Below are positions 60,423-64,000 of a stretch of 64,000 nucleotides of DNA, piece by piece. The notes beneath the pieces are model-generated. The model searched no databases, was not told the DNA's origin, and was given only the letters and a program-made list of their open reading frames with translations. Each line of letters opens with the position of its first letter. Position 1 is the first letter of the stretch. The DNA comes from Mesorhizobium sp. M4B.F.Ca.ET.058.02.1.1. GTDB taxonomy: Bacteria; Pseudomonadota; Alphaproteobacteria; Rhizobiales; Rhizobiaceae. The position numbers were made by a program, and so were the translations under genes. Where the stretch lies: NCBI RefSeq assembly GCF_003952505.1, contig NZ_CP034450.1, positions 1,054,001 through 1,118,000 on the forward strand, read 5' to 3'.

Positions 60423-61667
60423 GTGGAAAAGCAGGCAGTGGCGCAGCAATCGGCAAGCAACTTGCCCATTCCGCGCTGGGAATTCATCGCGCTCTGCGCG
60501 GCGCTGATGGCGCTCAACTCGCTCGCCATCGACATCATGCTGCCGGCGCTGCAGCAGATCGGCGCCTCGCTCGGCGTGATGAGCGAGAACCACCGCCAGT
60601 ATGTCATCACCGCCTATATGCTCGGCTTCGGCGGCGGGCAGCTTTTCTTCGGGCCGATCTCGGATCGATTCGGGCGTCGCGCGCCGCTGGTCTTCGGCCT
60701 GATCGTCTATGTCGCCGCCGCGGCTGCAGCCGCCGTCGCGCCGAGTTTCGCCTTGTTGCTCACCTGCCGCCTCATACAAGGCTTCGGCGCCGCCGCGACC
60801 CGCGTCATCGCCGTCTCGATCGTGCGCGATACGTTCGAGGGGCGGCGCATGGCCGAAGTGATGTCCTTGATCTTCATGGTGTTCATGGCGATCCCGGTCG
60901 TCGCGCCTGGCATTGGCCAGTTCGTCATGTTGTTTGCAAGCTGGCACTGGATCTTCGTGACCATGGCCGTCGGGGCGTTGATCATATCGGCGTGGGCGGT
61001 GCTGCGCCTGCCGGAGACGCTGCATCCGGAATATCGCCGGCCATTGACGGTCAGCGCGGTCGTCGATGGTTTCCGCATCGTGCTCACCAACCGTCTCACG
61101 CTGTGCTATGCCTTCGCCAGCACCTTCATCTTCGCCGCCATGTTCGGCTTCATCAGTTCCGCGCAGCAGATCTATGTCGACATCTTCCATGTCGGCGAGC
61201 TGTTCCCGCTGATCTTCGCCGGCGTCGCCGGCGCGCTCGCTTTCTCGAATTACCTCAACTCGCGGCTGGTCGGACAGGTCGGCATGCGTCGACTGTCGCA
61301 AGGCGCGCTGCTTGTGTTCCTCTGCATCAGTCTTGCCTGGCTGGTCGTCTCGCTCGAAATGACCATGCCGCTCTGGCTCTTCATCACCTTATTTGCCGGC
61401 GCCATGGTGCCGTTCGGTGGCCTGGGCGCGAATTTCAACGCGCTCGCCATGGAGCCGCTCGGCGAACTCGCCGGGACTGCTGCATCCATCCTGGGCTTCA
61501 TGCAGACCTTTCTCGGCGCCCTGATCGGAGCGGCGATCGGCCAGGCCTACAACGGCACGGTGACGCCGCTCGCCGCCGGCTTCTGCAGCGTGTCGGTCGC
61601 GGCGCTGCTGATGATCCTGATTGCCGAGCGCGGCAGGCTGTTCCAGCCGCATAACCCGCCGGTGTGA
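60423..61667 (+). CDS. Bcr/CflA family multidrug efflux MFS transporter
   Basis: 414 residues with twelve membrane segments. MALNSLAIDIMLPALQQIG is the hallmark of the Bcr/CflA (DHA1) group, and GPISDRFGRRAPL is the loop motif after segment 2. Members export bicyclomycin, chloramphenicol, sulfonamides or cysteine. The GTG at 60423 gives a usual short N-terminus (VEKQAVAQQSAS); an ATG at 60375 is the alternative. A 17-base palindrome upstream could bind a repressor. Confidence 0.88.
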   Translation: MEKQAVAQQSASNLPIPRWEFIALCAALMALNSLAIDIMLPALQQIGASLGVMSENHRQYVITAYMLGFGGGQLFFGPISDRFGRRAPLVFGLIVYVAAAAAAAVAPSFALLLTCRLIQGFGAAATRVIAVSIVRDTFEGRRMAEVMSLIFMVFMAIPVVAPGIGQFVMLFASWHWIFVTMAVGALIISAWAVLRLPETLHPEYRRPLTVSAVVDGFRIVLTNRLTLCYAFASTFIFAAMFGFISSAQQIYVDIFHVGELFPLIFAGVAGALAFSNYLNSRLVGQVGMRRLSQGALLVFLCISLAWLVVSLEMTMPLWLFITLFAGAMVPFGGLGANFNALAMEPLGELAGTAASILGFMQTFLGALIGAAIGQAYNGTVTPLAAGFCSVSVAALLMILIAERGRLFQPHNPPV

Positions 61668-61682
61668 GCCCAGCCCAAGGTC

Positions 61683-62510
61683 TTAGTCGGCCCAGAGTTC
61701 GCGGCGCAGCTCCTGCCAGCTGTCCTTGTCGGGGGCGACCAGGATGCCGCCGTCGACATGCGAGGGCAGATAGGCGCTGCCGTCGATGCGCGCCGCATAG
61801 CCGCCGGCTTCCTGATGGATCAGCACGCCGGCCAGATGATCCCACGGCATCAGCTTGTTGTAGACGACGAAATGCGCGTGGCCGCTGGCGAGCAGCCGGT
61901 ATTCGTGCGCCGCGCAGCGATAGCCGAACTGCGACAGCGCCTTGGTCTGGTTGCGGGCGAGCCGCGAGCGCTCGGGTTCCGGCAGGTATTGCCAGGAGAC
62001 GGCGCCCGTCATTTGCGAGATCGGCACGGCCGCCGCGACGCGCACCTTCTCCAGCGCGCCATCGGCGTGGCGGATGTGGCTGCCTGCGCCTTTGGCGCCG
62101 ATCAGCCAGTCCTTGCCGACGGGGTCGTGGATGATGCCGGCGACGGTCTCGCCCTTGACGACAACGCCCAGCATGACGCCGAACAGCGGCACGCCGGAGG
62201 CGAAGTTGAAGGTGCCGTCGACCGGATCGATGACAAAGGCGAGCTCGGCATCGCCGAGACCGCCGAGCAGCGCCGGATTGTCGGAGCAGGCCTCCTCGCC
62301 AACGATCATGGCCGAGGGATAGCGCTCGCGCAGCCTTGCCGTGATCACCCGCTCGGCATTGACGTCGGCCTCGGTCACCAGATCGGCGGCCGATGTCTTC
62401 TGGCGGATGTCGCCTTCGCCCAGCCGGCGAAAGCGCGGCATGATCTCGGCAGTGGCCGCGTCGGAGAGGAGACCGGCAAGCCAGTCGATGGCGCTATCGT
62501 CAATTGTCAT
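61683..62510 (-). CDS. Inositol monophosphatase family protein (possibly CysQ-like)
   Basis: 275 residues, Li-sensitive phosphatase fold. Metal-binding motifs are VGEEACSDNP, VIDPVDGTFNF (about 116-126) and PWDHLAGVLIHQEAGG (about 222-237). The family covers inositol-1-phosphatase, 3'(2'),5'-bisphosphate nucleotidase (CysQ) and fructose-1,6-bisphosphatases, and the motifs do not decide between them. The ATG at 62510 lies 10 bases after the ttcA stop, so the two are probably co-transcribed. Confidence 0.85.
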   Translation of the reverse strand: MTIDDSAIDWLAGLLSDAATAEIMPRFRRLGEGDIRQKTSAADLVTEADVNAERVITARLRERYPSAMIVGEEACSDNPALLGGLGDAELAFVIDPVDGTFNFASGVPLFGVMLGVVVKGETVAGIIHDPVGKDWLIGAKGAGSHIRHADGALEKVRVAAAVPISQMTGAVSWQYLPEPERSRLARNQTKALSQFGYRCAAHEYRLLASGHAHFVVYNKLMPWDHLAGVLIHQEAGGYAARIDGSAYLPSHVDGGILVAPDKDSWQELRRELWAD

Positions 62511-62520
62511 AGGGATCGTC

Positions 62521-63384
62521 TTACCTGTCGTTGAGGGCGGCGAAGTCGAACAGCTTCCTGTCGAGCAGATGCGAGGGCCGCACATTCGTCATGGCGCGGA
62601 TCATCGTGTCCTTGCGGCCGGGCATGCGCCTTTCGATGTCGTCCAGCATCGCCTTCATGGCATTGCGCTGCAGGCCTTCCTGGCTGCCGCAGAGATCGCA
62701 GGGGATGATCGGGAACTTCATCGCGTCGGCGAATTTCTCGAGATCGGCCTCAGCGTTATAGGCGAGCGGCCGCAGCACCATGACGTCGCCCTCATCGTTG
62801 AGGAGTTTCGGCGGCATGGCGGCAAGGCGACCGCCGTGGAACAGGTTCATGAAGAAGGTTTCGAGGATGTCCTCGCGGTGGTGACCCAGTACGAGAGCGG
62901 CGCAGCCCTCCTCGCGCGCGATGCGGTAGAGGTGGCCGCGCCGCAGTCGCGAGCAGAGCGAGCAATAGGTGCTGCCTTCGGGCAGCTTGTCGGTGACCAC
63001 CGAATAAGTGTCCTGGTATTCGATACGATGCGCAATGCCGTTGGCATTGAGGTAGTCGGGCAGGACGTGCTTGGGAAAGTTCGGCTGGCCCTGGTCGAGA
63101 TTGCAGGCGAGCAGTTCGACCGGCAGCAGGCCGCGCCATTTTAGGTCGAGGAGCAGGGCGAGCAGGCCGTAGGAATCCTTGCCGCCGGACAGCGCCACCA
63201 GCCAGCGTTCGCCGGGCTTCACCATGGCGAAGTCCTCGATCGCCTGGCGCGTCAATCGCAGCAGTCGCTTGCGCAGCTTGTTGAACTCGACCGACGACGG
63301 CACGTCGGCAAACAGCGGATGGAAGCCGCCATCGGCATCGTCGCCGATGGGCTCGAGGGATTTGACGTCGGGCAGCATATTCAT
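62521..63384 (-). CDS. ttcA: tRNA 2-thiocytidine(32) synthetase
   Basis: 287 residues. It thiolates C32 of certain tRNAs using an Fe-S cluster. The PP-loop [12 protein letters not shown] (about 64-75) activates ATP, and [11 protein letters not shown] and CDLCGSQ hold the cysteines for the cluster and sulfur. The ATG at 63384 gives a normal length. It lies between the rpsD terminator and the phosphatase gene. Confidence 0.93.
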   Translation of the reverse strand: MNMLPDVKSLEPIGDDADGGFHPLFADVPSSVEFNKLRKRLLRLTRQAIEDFAMVKPGERWLVALSGGKDSYGLLALLLDLKWRGLLPVELLACNLDQGQPNFPKHVLPDYLNANGIAHRIEYQDTYSVVTDKLPEGSTYCSLCSRLRRGHLYRIAREEGCAALVLGHHREDILETFFMNLFHGGRLAAMPPKLLNDEGDVMVLRPLAYNAEADLEKFADAMKFPIIPCDLCGSQEGLQRNAMKAMLDDIERRMPGRKDTMIRAMTNVRPSHLLDRKLFDFAALNDR

Positions 63385-63490
63385 GGCGCATCGGCCCCAG
63401 GGACAGGTGTCGGCGCCCGGATTAGCGCATCGGCCCGGAAATCGAAATCGATTTCTGCGGCGCGGCCGCACGGCGGATCCGCCAAAGCAA

Positions 63491-63516
63491 AAAAGGCCGC
63501 CCACTGGGCGGCCTTT
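63491..63516 (-). terminator. Intrinsic terminator of rpsD
   Basis: GGCCGCC, loop CACTG, GGCGGCC. On the minus strand the stem is followed by TTTTTTGC. It lies 23 bases after the rpsD stop. Confidence 0.85.
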
Positions 63517-63538
63517 CGATAGGTTGCTGAAGCAGCAA

Positions 63539-64000
63539 TCAGCGCGAATAGAATTCGACGACCAGGTTCGGTTCCATCTGCACGGCGAACGGAACATCCG
63601 ACAGGCCGGGGATGCGCGCGAAGGTGGCGGTCATCTTGTTGTGGTCGGCTTCGATATAGTCGGGCACGTCGCGCTCGGCGAGAGCGACCGATTCCAGCAC
63701 GATGACGAGCTGCTTCGACTTCTCGCGCACTTCGACAACGTCGCCCGGCTTGCAGCGATACGAGCCGATGTTGACGCGCTTGCCGTTGACGTTGACGTGG
63801 CCGTGGTTGACGAACTGGCGGGCGGCGAAAATGGTCGGCACGAACTTGGCGCGGTAGACGACCGCGTCGAGACGCGACTCGAGCAGGCCGATCAGGTTCT
63901 CCGAGGTGTCGCCCTTGCGGCGGTCCGCCTCTTCATAGACCTTGCGGAACTGCTTTTCCGAAACGTCGCCATAGTGGCCCTTCAGCTTCTGCTTGGCGCG
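63539..64000 (-). CDS. rpsD: 30S ribosomal protein S4, 5' end outside the window
   Basis: The last 153 codons are present of about 205. S4 helps start 30S assembly and regulates ribosomal protein operons in some bacteria. [19 protein letters not shown] and [20 protein letters not shown] are the S4 domain that binds 16S rRNA, and the protein ends LVVEFYSR. The frame is open to the right edge. A strong terminator follows the stop. Alphaproteobacterial rpsD is often a single gene, which fits. Confidence 0.97.
   Translation of the reverse strand, partial: RAKQKLKGHYGDVSEKQFRKVYEEADRRKGDTSENLIGLLESRLDAVVYRAKFVPTIFAARQFVNHGHVNVNGKRVNIGSYRCKPGDVVEVREKSKQLVIVLESVALAERDVPDYIEADHNKMTATFARIPGLSDVPFAVQMEPNLVVEFYSR

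Noticed and set aside
1..64000. Prophage, insertion sequence, CRISPR array, tRNA or rRNA genes
   Set aside because: No integrase, transposase, structural phage genes, regularly spaced repeats or cloverleaf-like sequences were seen on either strand.

Overview
The window looks like chromosome of a GC-rich alphaproteobacterium of the Hyphomicrobiales, most like Mesorhizobium or a near relative. This rests on recognising families, not on a database search. The signs are a class II (B12-dependent) ribonucleotide reductase, a malic enzyme of the rhizobial type with a phosphotransacetylase-like tail, purC-purS-purQ-purL next to a DUF1476 gene, BolA and CGFS glutaredoxin genes near purL, DUF2865/DUF1993/DUF2259 proteins, three DUF1127-type small proteins, and short palindromic repeats typical of rhizobial intergenic DNA. 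No tRNA, rRNA, CRISPR array, prophage or insertion sequence was seen.

Layout, left to right. 1-5.8 kb: end of a dipeptide-epimerase-like gene, an MFS permease, an LpxH-like phosphoesterase, a divergent SDR and a frameshifted malic enzyme gene. 5.9-12.9 kb: DUF2865 protein, gltX and nrdJ, with an NrdR box upstream of nrdJ. 13.0-14.6 kb: an AT-richer island with an 86-residue protein overlapping a dGTP triphosphohydrolase. 14.7-22.5 kb: small housekeeping and unknown genes mixed with palindromic repeats. 22.7-28.3 kb: a compact + strand cluster of an N,N-dimethylformamidase-like amidase, class III aminotransferase, BKACE enzyme, GNAT acetyltransferase and acetylpolyamine-amidohydrolase-like deacetylase, which reads as a pathway for an amide or acylated amine. 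A cysteine-desulfurase-like enzyme and an aldo-keto reductase follow on the other strand. 30.8-33.5 kb: J-domain protein, candidate small RNA, DUF1127, DUF1993 and DUF1176-like proteins. 33.6-40.4 kb: a minus strand operon for maturing a molybdenum hydroxylase (flavin reductase, CoxD, CoxE, RidA, two half-length XdhC proteins, a MoeA/MobA-like fusion), with no structural subunits present. 40.6-48.3 kb: a frameshifted substrate-binding protein, P1 peptidase, small secreted and membrane proteins, purB, an extradiol-dioxygenase-like protein, a hydrolase and an HpcH/HpaI aldolase. 48.5-56.4 kb: DUF1476, purC, purS, purQ, four unrelated genes, purL, bolA. 56.5-59.8 kb: a multicopper oxidase and a ZIP metal transporter overlapping by 4 bases, plus a DUF2233 protein, lying between bolA and grxD. 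59.9-64 kb: grxD, a Bcr/CflA efflux pump, an inositol-monophosphatase-family enzyme, ttcA and most of rpsD, which runs off the right edge.

Two themes cross the window. First, at least four genes, and probably a fifth, are broken by single-base losses, mostly inside C or G runs, with the rest of the protein intact in the next frame. This suggests either homopolymer errors in the sequence or very recent pseudogenes. Second, one family of 43-49 base palindromic repeats occurs at least six times, usually touching stop codons, with a shared core and different end arms.
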